From Peptostreptococcus sp. D1 (GTDB taxonomy: Bacteria; Bacillota; Clostridia; Peptostreptococcales; Peptostreptococcaceae), in the NCBI RefSeq assembly GCF_900112955.1, contig NZ_FONP01000001.1, forward strand, positions 1 through 64,000: DNA of 64,000 nucleotides, written 5' to 3'. A program made the translations under genes and the position numbers. Position 1 is the stretch's first letter. Each line of letters starts with the position of its first letter. Positions 17,270 to 25,651 of this stretch are shown in pieces. The notes under the pieces are model-generated. The model worked only from the letters and a program-made list of their open reading frames with translations, had not been told where the DNA came from and searched no databases.

Positions 17270-17708
17270 TAACAAGTGTTAAACGATAAAAAAAACGTTT
17301 TTGGAAAATTATTTTGAAAAATACTTTAATAATGACTTAATTTTTAAATTTTTTTTATTTTTTTTTACTTTTTCTTACAATAAATAAAAAAAAATAAAAT
17401 ATTGTACAAATAAAAACGAAATAAAATGCACATAAAATGCTAATTTAAATAATTATTCTACATATTTTTTGCTCATTTGTGAACTCAAACTAATAATAAT
17501 ATGAATTTTCTAAACTTTTCACATCTTCAGAATATCATGTATTTGATATACTATTTGGCTTGATATTTTTCTCAATTGATAATTTTATATCATATAAATT
17601 TTTATATCGAGTGCTTATCCAGAAATCTATTCTTTTTCGATACTAAATTCTATGCTAAAAACAAAAAATATGCCTGTATATTGCACTAAAAACACTAAAG
17701 ACTAAAAA
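17270..17708. other. AT-rich intergenic stretch upstream of rnfC
   Basis: About 440 bases between the NlpC/P60 terminator and the rnf promoter. I see long A/T runs and no convincing gene, RNA or riboswitch. Confidence 0.5.
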
Positions 17709-17709
17709 A

Positions 17710-17748
17710 GCAGATTTTCCAATGAAGCTAATCATTAAGAAAATCTGC
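17710..17748 (-). terminator. Terminator of the NlpC/P60 gene
   Basis: Perfect 10-bp arms GCAGATTTTC / GAAAATCTGC with a 19-base loop; on the minus strand they are followed by TTTTTT. Confidence 0.85.
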
Positions 17749-17776
17749 CAATAAATCAATTATATAGAATCAATAA

Positions 17777-19177
17777 TTATATTCTTCTAGCACCAAGTAG
17801 CTTAACCCATTTTTCAGATAGATTAGATACCTTCACGTATTCTGGATTAGCTGCAGTACCACTTGCATGAATGAATTTTCCATTTCCTAGATATATTCCA
17901 ACATGGCTAGTTGTCCCTGAGCCTGTAGTATCAAAATACAACAAATCTCCAACCTTCATACTTGAAGTGCTAACAGCACTACCAACTGTCGCCTGTGCTC
18001 TAGAAACTCTAGGAATATCTACACCAAGTGCATTCTTGTATACATACTGAGTAAAGCCAGAGCAGTCAAAGCCTGAAGTCGAGCTTCCACCCCAAGTATA
18101 TCTTGTTCCTAACAATGTCTGAGCATAATCAGCAACCTTGTTACCTGTCGCTGAAGGAGTCGTATCACCAACAGCAGTATTTACATCAGTCTGCTTTTCA
18201 GCAGCTGTTGATTTTGTATTGTCAGTAGAAGCTGTTGAAGCATTTCTATTAATAAAGCTCGCACCGACATACCCAGTACTACCATCACTTAGTTTTATTT
18301 TATACCATCCATTTTCTTCTCCGATGATATTTACCACAGCATTACTCTTCAATGTAGAAATTACTGCATTCTTTGTTCCAGCACCTGCTCTAACATTCAA
18401 ACCAACCTTGCTGTTAACAGTTCCTTGATTTGAAGAAGCAGTAGTGTTCGTTTCAGTATACTTCACATCATTTTCTGATCCCTTAATAAATTCTGAAACA
18501 TTTGATTTATCAACCTCATTAGTAAGGCTGATGTATTTTCCACTAGCCCAACCAGTTGTACCGTCCTTAAGAATTACCTTATACCATCCATTAGATGATT
18601 TTGAAACAACTTTAAATATCTCACCCTTATAAATTACACCGGAAATACCATTAGAAACCGATGGACCAATTCTCACATTAAGTGACGTAGTAGAAGCTAT
18701 TTTTGCATTTGATTTAACCTCTACATTACTGCCCTGCCCAGTCTTCACATTGACAGTGCCTGAATTATCAAAGCTTGAATTAACCTCTATCTTTTCTGTA
18801 GCCCCGTTTTCTACAGCCTTATTTCCATTTTTTATCGCACTATTTGCATTAACATAATTATTTTCATTTTTATCTGCTGAATCAACATCATTAGATTGCA
18901 CTTTTCCATCAGCTTCGTTTCCTGATACGTAGTATCCACTGACCCAACCATTTTGACCATCCTCAGTTTGAACATTTGCCCAACCATCTTGGTTACTAAT
19001 AACTGTTAATTTCGCCCCTGCTTGAAGTTCTGAGACCTTATTTGAAGTCGCACTTGGCTGTTCTCTAAGGTTGATACCGTTGGTTGCCTCTACTTGTTGT
19101 TCCATTGCACTAGCATTTGAAACAGATATGACTACTGCAGCTGCACCTAACCCTAACACTGTTATTGCTTTTTTCAT
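17777..19177 (-). CDS. Secreted SH3b-NlpC/P60 peptidoglycan hydrolase
   Basis: 466 aa. Signal peptide (cleavage after N-A-S-A, about 24), three SH3b cell-wall-binding domains (about 30-85, 165-220, 255-312, each with N-(L)-R-x-x-P/A-x and a G-W-Y-K or G-W-A-N core), Ser/Thr/Asn-rich linkers, and a C-terminal NlpC/P60 domain with catalytic Cys in F-D-C-S-G-F, His in S-H-V-G-I-Y-L-G and a third polar residue at I-H-A-S-G. It cleaves D-gamma-Glu-mDAP type bonds in stem peptides. GAGGTG precedes the ATG. WalR-like boxes upstream suggest control by the cell-wall two-component system. Confidence 0.93.
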   Translation of the reverse strand: MKKAITVLGLGAAAVVISVSNASAMEQQVEATNGINLREQPSATSNKVSELQAGAKLTVISNQDGWANVQTEDGQNGWVSGYYVSGNEADGKVQSNDVDSADKNENNYVNANSAIKNGNKAVENGATEKIEVNSSFDNSGTVNVKTGQGSNVEVKSNAKIASTTSLNVRIGPSVSNGISGVIYKGEIFKVVSKSSNGWYKVILKDGTTGWASGKYISLTNEVDKSNVSEFIKGSENDVKYTETNTTASSNQGTVNSKVGLNVRAGAGTKNAVISTLKSNAVVNIIGEENGWYKIKLSDGSTGYVGASFINRNASTASTDNTKSTAAEKQTDVNTAVGDTTPSATGNKVADYAQTLLGTRYTWGGSSTSGFDCSGFTQYVYKNALGVDIPRVSRAQATVGSAVSTSSMKVGDLLYFDTTGSGTTSHVGIYLGNGKFIHASGTAANPEYVKVSNLSEKWVKLLGARRI

Positions 19178-19310
19178 CTAAATTCTCACCTCTCATTATA
19201 TTATTTATAGTCAGCAGCTACTGACACATTTGCTACAATCAATTGTTACTTTTCTCTAAAACACTCATAAATACAGTAAAATATTACTATCGCATTCAAG
19301 CTATAAATCT

Positions 19311-19340
19311 ATAATACATCATTTTATTACAGTTTGTAAA
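19311..19340 (-). promoter_or_regulatory. Putative promoter of the NlpC/P60 gene
   Basis: Minus-strand TTTACA (19335-19340), an 18-base spacer and TATTAT (19311-19316), giving a leader of about 130 nt. No riboswitch fold was recognised in that leader. Confidence 0.45.
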
Positions 19341-19376
19341 GTATTTTTTTACAAAAAATCATTATTTTATCGTTTT

Positions 19377-19449
19377 TTTGTAACTTTTGATAACTAATTT
19401 GTAACTATTAAATTCTTAAATCAACAGTTTTGTGTAACTTTTTTGTAAC
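19377..19449. promoter_or_regulatory. WalR-like box cluster (TGTAAC repeats)
   Basis: Plus-strand TGTAAC-N5-TGTAAC at 19433-19449 fits the published WalR/YycF consensus TGTWAH-N5-TGTWAH exactly. Two more TGTAAC copies and a TAACT half site lie at about 19377-19407, at roughly 10-11 base phasing. The cluster is upstream of the -35 of a cell-wall hydrolase gene, the class of gene WalR controls in Firmicutes. The repeat reads on the strand opposite the gene, and WalRK itself is not in the window. Confidence 0.5.
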
Positions 19450-19475
19450 CTATTTCTATTTTGTTTTTTGACCTT

Positions 19476-19700
19476 TTATACAATAATTTCTTCTATCCCC
19501 ACAAGCTTAAACTCCAATTCCTCAACAGCAATCCTTAAAGCTTCATCAGTCACTCCATTGTCAACATCTATATCAGCATAATTCCCCTCTAAGCTTATCA
19601 CATCGACTTTTACTCCATCGATATCCTCAGTAAGAGCTGCTTCAAGTCCTTTCACACAATTTACACAATGCATTCCTTCAATAAATAATCTCTTTTTCAC
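19476..19700 (-). CDS. Heavy-metal-associated (HMA) domain protein, CopZ-like
   Basis: 74 aa, a single ferredoxin-like HMA fold with the metal motif G-M-H-C-V-N-C (about 9-15). Members carry Cu(I) or other soft metals to P-type ATPases. No ATPase or CsoR is adjacent, so the partner is elsewhere. The start is GTG at 19700 with GGAGG upstream. Confidence 0.85.
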   Translation of the reverse strand: MKKRLFIEGMHCVNCVKGLEAALTEDIDGVKVDVISLEGNYADIDVDNGVTDEALRIAVEELEFKLVGIEEIIV

Positions 19701-19820
19701 AGCAATTCCTCCATTCTAATCTTGTATTAATTCTATATTTATACAATACATAGCTATACATAATTAAGCACATAGCTTTATAAGCTATTCAATATATATT
19801 TAAATTCGTTTTAATGCAGC

Positions 19821-20366
19821 TTACTGGTATATTTTCTTGTAAAGCTCATAGTTTTTCAAAACCTTTTTTGTATAATCCGAAGTTTCTTTGAATGGTATAT
19901 TCTCAAGATTAACACCATCAGAGCTATATTGTGGCTCCTTTAGCCACTTTCTCACATTTCCGGATCCACCATTATATGCAGCAATCATCAAAGTCAGGTT
20001 GCCATTAAACTGATTCTCCAATTTTTTTAAATACCTGGTTCCGATTCTTATGTTGATATCTGGGTCAAAAATATTCATATCTTTAATCCTAAGCTCTTCA
20101 TTAATCCAGTCAGCCGTTATATTGGTTACCTGCATCAATCCCTTGGCTTCCTTTGTAGAAACTGCATTTGGATCGAAACTGCTTTCTGTTTTAATAATAC
20201 TATATATTAGATATTTATCTATATCGTATAGATTAGAGTAATACTCTACAATTTTTTTGTACTTTGTAGGATAAAATACCTTTGAAATTTGTTTGTTGCT
20301 CATAAATATCGATATTATTGAGACCAAAACAAAAATACAAACTATTCTAGCCCTCTTTTTCTTCAA
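19821..20366 (-). CDS. Lytic transglycosylase (SLT domain)
   Basis: About 181 aa. N-terminal membrane anchor, then the SLT domain: I-K-T-E-S-S-F-D-P-N-A-V-S with the catalytic Glu, A-K-G-L-M-Q-V-T and A-A-Y-N-G-G-S-G-N-V. It cleaves glycan strands to 1,6-anhydro-MurNAc. Two TTG starts are possible; 20366 has GGGGGA eight bases upstream and is preferred to 20381. It overlaps the end of coaE by 20 bases, suggesting coupling, as in other Clostridia. Confidence 0.9.
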   Translation of the reverse strand: MKKKRARIVCIFVLVSIISIFMSNKQISKVFYPTKYKKIVEYYSNLYDIDKYLIYSIIKTESSFDPNAVSTKEAKGLMQVTNITADWINEELRIKDMNIFDPDINIRIGTRYLKKLENQFNGNLTLMIAAYNGGSGNVRKWLKEPQYSSDGVNLENIPFKETSDYTKKVLKNYELYKKIYQ

Positions 20367-20979
20367 ACCAATTTCCCCCAATTTCTAATTTCCATATTTT
20401 TATTTGTTCCATTAGCTTTTCTATGCTCTTGTTTAACACCTCAATTTTTCCAGAATTATTTATGGAAAAATCGGATTTACTTACCTTAACGTCCTGTGGA
20501 AGCTGACTGTCTATTCTTTTTTTTGCATCCTCATAGCTTAGATTATCGCGTTGCATCACTCTTTCCAGTTGAATCCTTTCGTCACAATATACAGTGATGA
20601 CTTTATCGAATTTATCCTGCATACCTGACTCAAATAAAAGTGCTGCATCTACAACCACAATATCAGAGCAAGATGTCTTTATTCTATTGTCAATCAATTC
20701 ATTTATTTTTTTATGAGTAATCAAATTTAGCTGCTTCAGCTTTCTAGAATCATTGAATACTAAATTTCCCAAGCTTTTTCTATCAACAATCGTTTGATTA
20801 CCTACTATTCTAATAGCATCAGGAAAAGCCCTTCTCAGCTCTTCAATGACATCAAAATGTTTGTAAAGCTCTCTAGTTAAAAGGTCAGCATCGATTACAT
20901 TAATGCCAAGCTCTTTAAGTCTACTAGAAGCTGTGCTTTTACCACATCCAATATTACCAGTTAAACCTAATACAAGCAT
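20347..20979 (-). CDS. coaE: Dephospho-CoA kinase
   Basis: 210 aa. P-loop G-L-T-G-N-I-G-C-G-K-S-T at the N-terminus, D-A-D-L-L-T-R-E and V-V-D-A-A-L-L-F-E-S-G motifs. It phosphorylates the 3'-OH of dephospho-CoA, the last step of CoA synthesis. It lies 120 bases downstream of polA, a common Firmicute order. GGAAGTG precedes the ATG. Confidence 0.95.
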   Translation of the reverse strand: MLVLGLTGNIGCGKSTASSRLKELGINVIDADLLTRELYKHFDVIEELRRAFPDAIRIVGNQTIVDRKSLGNLVFNDSRKLKQLNLITHKKINELIDNRIKTSCSDIVVVDAALLFESGMQDKFDKVITVYCDERIQLERVMQRDNLSYEDAKKRIDSQLPQDVKVSKSDFSINNSGKIEVLNKSIEKLMEQIKIWKLEIGGNWFEEKEG

Positions 20980-21101
20980 AACATCACTTCCTCAATATCT
21001 CATTTTGTTCAAAATCATTACAATTAAATCTAAATTATAATAATAAAAATTACAATACCAAAAAATCTAATAAATCTAATTATTATTTATAATTTAAGTC
21101 T

Positions 21102-23750
21102 TTATTTCGTTTCATACCATGAATTTCCGACGTTTAAATCTACATCAAGATCAACATCCAAATAAACAGCATTCTCCATTTCTTCTTTTAGAAGAGCTTT
21201 AATTATTTCAAGCTCATCTTCAGCTGCTTCCACAATCAACTCATCATGAACCTGAAGTATTAATTTTGATTTTAACCCCTCTTCAAAAAGACGATTATGT
21301 ACATTCACCATGGCAATTTTAATTATATCGGCTGCACTGCCTTGTATTGGAGCATTCATCGCTGCTCTTTTTCCTCTGTTCTTATCGATAAAATTATTTG
21401 ATTTTATCTCTGGAATATATCTTCTCCTATTGAATATAGTCGTAGAATATCCTGTTTTTTCAGCCTTGCCAACAATCTCATCCATAAAGCCTTTTATCCT
21501 GTCGTACTTAGCAAAATAACTGTTTATATAGTCTTTTGCCTTTGCTAGTGAAATATTTAAATCCTTTGCCAGACCAAAATCACTCTTTCCATATATGATT
21601 CCGAAATTCACCGCCTTTGCTGCACTTCTCAATTCTGGTGTGACGTCATCAAAGCTAACATTAAAAACCTGAGATGCTGTTTTTCTGTGTATATCTTCTC
21701 CACTTGAAAATGCTTCAATCATATTTTTATCACCACTCATATGAGCCAGAACCCTCAATTCAACCTGAGAATAATCGGCATCCACTAGTTTTTTTCCATT
21801 TTCAGAAATAAATATCTTTCTAATATTTCTACCTATATTAGTTCTAACCGGTATGTTTTGAAGATTTGGATCCGTTGAAGATATTCTCCCCGTTGAAGCA
21901 ATAGTTTGATTAAATGTTGAGTGAATCCTTCCATCCTTTTCATTAATTACCGAATTCAAGCCATCAATATATGTCGATTTCAATTTTACCACTGTTCTAT
22001 AATCCGAAATCAATTTTATTATTTCATGCTCATCCATCAGCTTTTCTAATACCTCAGCATTTGTTGAATATCCTGTTTTCGTTTTTTTCACTACAGGTAG
22101 ACCAAGCTTTTCAAAAAGTATTATACCTAACTGCTTTGGAGAATTGATATTAAATTCCTCTCCGGCTAAAGAGAAAATCTTCTTTTCTGCATCAGATATA
22201 AGCTCCTTAATCTCCAAATCCAATTCGTTCAATACAGCCTTATCTACCCTAATACCGCTGTATTCCATGTCTCCTAGCACTGCTATCAGAGGCATTTCAA
22301 CATCGTAAAACAGCATCTCCATGCAATCGTCAATAATGCTTTTTTCCATAGCTTCTATCACACCGAATACAGTATCAAAAACGCCTATAATATAATCATT
22401 CAATTTTTCACAATCTACTTCTTCAAAGGAAAGAGATTTCGATCCCTTTCCCAAAAGCTCATCCTTTGTCATTACTTTTTTATAGAGATATTTGTTCGCT
22501 ATTGAATCTATATCATATGAAGATGAAGATTTCGATTCTATTACATACTCAGCTATAGAAATATCAAACTTAATATTTCCCAAATATATTCCATAGGGTC
22601 TAAGTGCGACAAAATCTTGCTTTAACTCATATCCTATTTTTTCTATATCCTCACTTTCCAATACCTCTTTTAAAGATATTATCTCTTCACCATCTAAATA
22701 ATAGTATTCCTTGCCATCAATCGATAGAAAGGTTTTGATGATGTTCTTATCTAAAATATTTCCTTCCTTGCAAATGGTTTTTATTGATAAAACACCTTCT
22801 TCGTCAATTTTTTTAATAAAGGCTTCAATATCTTCCAATTTATTAATTTCTTTTTTTTCTACTTCCTTTTCTTCACAGCTTGTAAACTCCGAAAGCTTTG
22901 AAATAAGACTATTGAATTTTAGCTTTTGAAACTCTTCAATTACAGCATGAACATCAAAGGAGCCAAATTCCATATCTTCAAAGCTTAAATCCAAAGGAAT
23001 ATTTCTATCTATCGTAGCCAGCGCCTTACTCATAATAGCAGTTTCTGTATTTTCTTCTACTTTCTTTTTTTGAGATCCCTTTAATTTGTCCACATTTTCA
23101 ATAACGCCTTCAACACTCCCAAATTCCTGCAAAAGCTTAATACCAGTTTTTTCGCCTATTCCGGGTATTCCAGGTATATTATCTGACTTATCACCCATCA
23201 AGCCCTTCAAATCAATAAATTGTGCTGGAGTCAGCCCATATCTTTCAATAACACCCTCTGTATTGTATTCCTCTACTTCTGCAACACCTTTCTTTGTAAT
23301 CATAACAAGAGTTTTGTCGGATGCCAATTGAATTGCATCCTTATCACCTGTAACTACATAAACAGAAAAATCATTTTCTTCTCCAATTCTCGATATAGTC
23401 CCAAGAATATCATCAGCCTCATAGCCCGCTATCTCTTTTCTATCTATATTCATTGAATCTAGAATATTTTTCAGTGGCTCAAGCTGCATTGCCAACTCAG
23501 AAGGCATACCTTTTCTGCCAGCCTTATATTCCGCAAAGGCTTTATGTCTAAAAGTAGGAGCCTTCAAATCAAAAGCTACAGAAATATGTGTAGGTTGTAT
23601 ATTTTTTATCATCTTAAACATCATTGTCAAAAATCCATAAACAGCATTTGTGTGCAATCCATCAGCATTATCCATAGGAGGCAAAGCAAAAAATGCTCTA
23701 TTGATTATAGAATTTCCGTCAATTAGCAGTATTTTCTTTTTATTATCCAT
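21102..23750 (-). CDS. polA: DNA polymerase I
   Basis: 882 aa. N-terminal 5'-3' exonuclease (L-I-D-G-N-S ... G-Y-E-A-D-D-I-L-G, V-T-G-D-K-D, L-M-G-D-K-S-D-N-I-P-G, to about 290), a 3'-5' exonuclease-like domain lacking the usual D-x-E catalytic residues and probably inactive, and the polymerase domain (D-Y-S-Q-V-E-L-R, Q-V-H-D-E-L). ATG 23750 has AGAGG at good spacing; the in-frame ATG at 23765 overlaps that site. Confidence 0.96.
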   Translation of the reverse strand: MDNKKKILLIDGNSIINRAFFALPPMDNADGLHTNAVYGFLTMMFKMIKNIQPTHISVAFDLKAPTFRHKAFAEYKAGRKGMPSELAMQLEPLKNILDSMNIDRKEIAGYEADDILGTISRIGEENDFSVYVVTGDKDAIQLASDKTLVMITKKGVAEVEEYNTEGVIERYGLTPAQFIDLKGLMGDKSDNIPGIPGIGEKTGIKLLQEFGSVEGVIENVDKLKGSQKKKVEENTETAIMSKALATIDRNIPLDLSFEDMEFGSFDVHAVIEEFQKLKFNSLISKLSEFTSCEEKEVEKKEINKLEDIEAFIKKIDEEGVLSIKTICKEGNILDKNIIKTFLSIDGKEYYYLDGEEIISLKEVLESEDIEKIGYELKQDFVALRPYGIYLGNIKFDISIAEYVIESKSSSSYDIDSIANKYLYKKVMTKDELLGKGSKSLSFEEVDCEKLNDYIIGVFDTVFGVIEAMEKSIIDDCMEMLFYDVEMPLIAVLGDMEYSGIRVDKAVLNELDLEIKELISDAEKKIFSLAGEEFNINSPKQLGIILFEKLGLPVVKKTKTGYSTNAEVLEKLMDEHEIIKLISDYRTVVKLKSTYIDGLNSVINEKDGRIHSTFNQTIASTGRISSTDPNLQNIPVRTNIGRNIRKIFISENGKKLVDADYSQVELRVLAHMSGDKNMIEAFSSGEDIHRKTASQVFNVSFDDVTPELRSAAKAVNFGIIYGKSDFGLAKDLNISLAKAKDYINSYFAKYDRIKGFMDEIVGKAEKTGYSTTIFNRRRYIPEIKSNNFIDKNRGKRAAMNAPIQGSAADIIKIAMVNVHNRLFEEGLKSKLILQVHDELIVEAAEDELEIIKALLKEEMENAVYLDVDLDVDLNVGNSWYETK

Positions 23751-23830
23751 ATAATTTCCTCTCATTTCTACCTGTAAATATACATTTAATTATACCACAA
23801 AAACTACTGAAAATTTTTTTAAAATTTTTC

Positions 23831-23859
23831 TTGTTTTTTTTAATCATCTATGGTATTAT
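23831..23859 (+). promoter_or_regulatory. tRNA-Leu promoter
   Basis: TTGTTT (23831-23836), a 17-base spacer and TATTAT (23854-23859), 26 bases before the tRNA. Confidence 0.6.
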
Positions 23860-23885
23860 ATTATATGTACTCAAGAGAGTCAGAT

Positions 23886-23969
23886 GCCGCTGTGGCGGAA
23901 TTGGCAGACGCACAGGACTCAAAATCCTGCGATAGCAATATCGTATCGGTTCGACCCCGATCAGCGGCA
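23886..23969 (+). tRNA. tRNA-Leu (anticodon CAA)
   Basis: Acceptor stem GCCGCTG / CAGCGGC with discriminator A, D-arm, an anticodon stem CAGGA/TCCTG enclosing loop CTCAAAA (anticodon CAA, reads UUG), a long type-II variable arm, and T-arm GGTTCGACCCC. CCA is not encoded. It is an isolated gene with its own promoter and terminator. Confidence 0.96.
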
Positions 23970-23972
23970 CTT

Positions 23973-24000
23973 AAGCAATCATATGTGATTGCTTTTTTTA
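23973..24000 (+). terminator. tRNA-Leu terminator
   Basis: AAGCAATCA-TATG-TGATTGCTT followed by a run of T. Confidence 0.9.
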
Positions 24001-24033
24001 TTTTTTTGAATATCATATTTTGCATATAAAGTA

Positions 24034-24081
24034 AAAAAATGGTAATGTGTCCATTTCTGGATATGACACACTACCATTTTT
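24034..24081. terminator. Terminator of the alcohol dehydrogenase gene
   Basis: AAAATGGTA-a-TGTGTC paired with GACACA-c-TACCATTTT; A/T runs on both sides allow bidirectional use. Confidence 0.8.
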
Positions 24082-24156
24082 ATCAATTATTCTATATCTA
24101 CTAAAAACAAATTTTTATTTATTACAAAAAACAATTTAGATTTCATTCACAATCAA

Positions 24157-25350
24157 TTAAAGTGATTCAGCATATATAGCTCTAACATTCTCTTTTGTTG
24201 CCTGAACTGGTGCACAAGAAAGTAATCCATCTAATGATGGTGTTGTAAATGCAAGCTCAGTCAATCTATCAAGATCAGCCTCTGTAAAGCCTTCATCCTT
24301 CAATGTCATTGTCAATCCAACAGATTTTAGCCATTCTCTCATATTTTCACAAGCCTTTTCAGCTGTTAAATCATCAGAATCTCCAACAAGTGGTCCGAAT
24401 ACATCAATTATTGTTTCCTTTCTAGCATCAAAGCACATCTTCACAACGGATGGAAGAAGGATTCCCAAGCCTACTCCGTGAGTCAAATCTGTTTTCACTG
24501 CACTTAGTGGATGCTCCAATGCATGAGTGAAGTGAAGTAATCCATTATCAAAAGAAGTACCTGCTATCATTGACGCATAAGCCAAATAGTATCTAGCCTC
24601 CAAATCATTTCCATCTGCAAGAGCTCTCGGTAAATACTTATGAACAAGTCTTACTGTTTCCTTACCACAAAGAATACTAAATGGATTTGCAGTAAGTGCA
24701 GTACATGCTTCAAATACATGATTTATAGCATCCACTGAAACAGCCATTGTCTGATATTCTGGTAATGTAACCATCAAGGCTGGATCGTCTATTGCATACA
24801 ATGGATATATACAATCATAGGCTATCGCAGGCTTGTACTCTTTTTCTGGTATTGAAACTACTGCAAATCTATCCACCTCTGTTCCAGTCCCATGAGTAAG
24901 GTTGATAGCGATTACTGGAGCTGCCTTATCTGGTGTGAATTTTAATTCGTAAAGCTCTGCACATTTCTTTTCAGGATATTCAAGCAAAATCGCAACAGAT
25001 TTTGCGGCATCAATAGGACTACCACCACCTATACCTATTACACAGTTTGCACCTATTGATTTACCTAATTCACATGCTTCGTCAACATCTTTATGTTCAG
25101 GATTTGGACTAATTTTGTCATACAAAGCATATTCGATATTGTTGTCCTTCAAAGCCTTTTCAACTACATCCCAGGCACCTGTTTTCTTATATGCAGCTCT
25201 ACCAGTCAAGATTACTACCTTGTTAAAGCCTTTTGATGAAAGCTCCACTGCAATATCATTAAACCTTTCAATTGCTCCAACACCAAGATAAGCAGTTGAT
25301 TTAGCTCTAATTTCCTTGATTTCGTTAATGTTGATGTCTTTTTCCCACAT
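24157..25350 (-). CDS. Iron-containing alcohol dehydrogenase
   Basis: 397 aa, group III (Fe-dependent) dehydrogenase. NAD(P) site G-I-G-G-G-S-P-I-D-A-A-K (about 107), T-H-G-T-G-T-E-V-D, and metal ligands in V-D-A-I-N-H (Asp, His) and H-F-T-H-A-L-E-H (two His). It reduces aldehydes or ketones or oxidises alcohols; the substrate is not readable. It could dispose of reducing power from amino-acid fermentation. AGGAGG precedes the ATG; monocistronic. Confidence 0.92.
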   Translation of the reverse strand: MWEKDININEIKEIRAKSTAYLGVGAIERFNDIAVELSSKGFNKVVILTGRAAYKKTGAWDVVEKALKDNNIEYALYDKISPNPEHKDVDEACELGKSIGANCVIGIGGGSPIDAAKSVAILLEYPEKKCAELYELKFTPDKAAPVIAINLTHGTGTEVDRFAVVSIPEKEYKPAIAYDCIYPLYAIDDPALMVTLPEYQTMAVSVDAINHVFEACTALTANPFSILCGKETVRLVHKYLPRALADGNDLEARYYLAYASMIAGTSFDNGLLHFTHALEHPLSAVKTDLTHGVGLGILLPSVVKMCFDARKETIIDVFGPLVGDSDDLTAEKACENMREWLKSVGLTMTLKDEGFTEADLDRLTELAFTTPSLDGLLSCAPVQATKENVRAIYAESL

Positions 25351-25594
25351 AAGAATACCTCCTAAAAATAATGTAATCTTTTGAAAATTTCAAAAGCTTG
25401 TTAAATATTTTATTAACTTTACCTACATTATATTCCTACTTTTGGAAAAAGTAAATATTTATTGTTAAATTTTAAATACAAAAAAGCACTTAAATATAAT
25501 TAAATATTATTTTTCCGAATTTTTATTTTTTTACAATAAAATTTAAGCATTAAAGCTTCAATCTATTTATTATCGTTTATACCAATACCACCTT

Positions 25595-25651
25595 AAATTT
25601 AATATCTTACCACAAATTTAGTATCTTACCACAAATTTAGTATCTTACCAC
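25595..25651. repeat. Three tandem 19-bp repeats across a stop codon
   Basis: Units at 25595-25613 (one mismatch), 25614-25632 and 25633-25651 (identical), plus-strand unit AAATTTAGTATCTTACCAC. The unit at 25633-25651 contains the last codons and stop of the L,D-transpeptidase gene; the other two lie directly after it. No terminator is visible downstream of that gene. Confidence 0.9.

Noticed and set aside
19178-19475. c-di-AMP (ydaO) riboswitch upstream of the NlpC/P60 gene
   Set aside because: Such riboswitches often precede wall hydrolases, but none of the conserved core segments is visible here.
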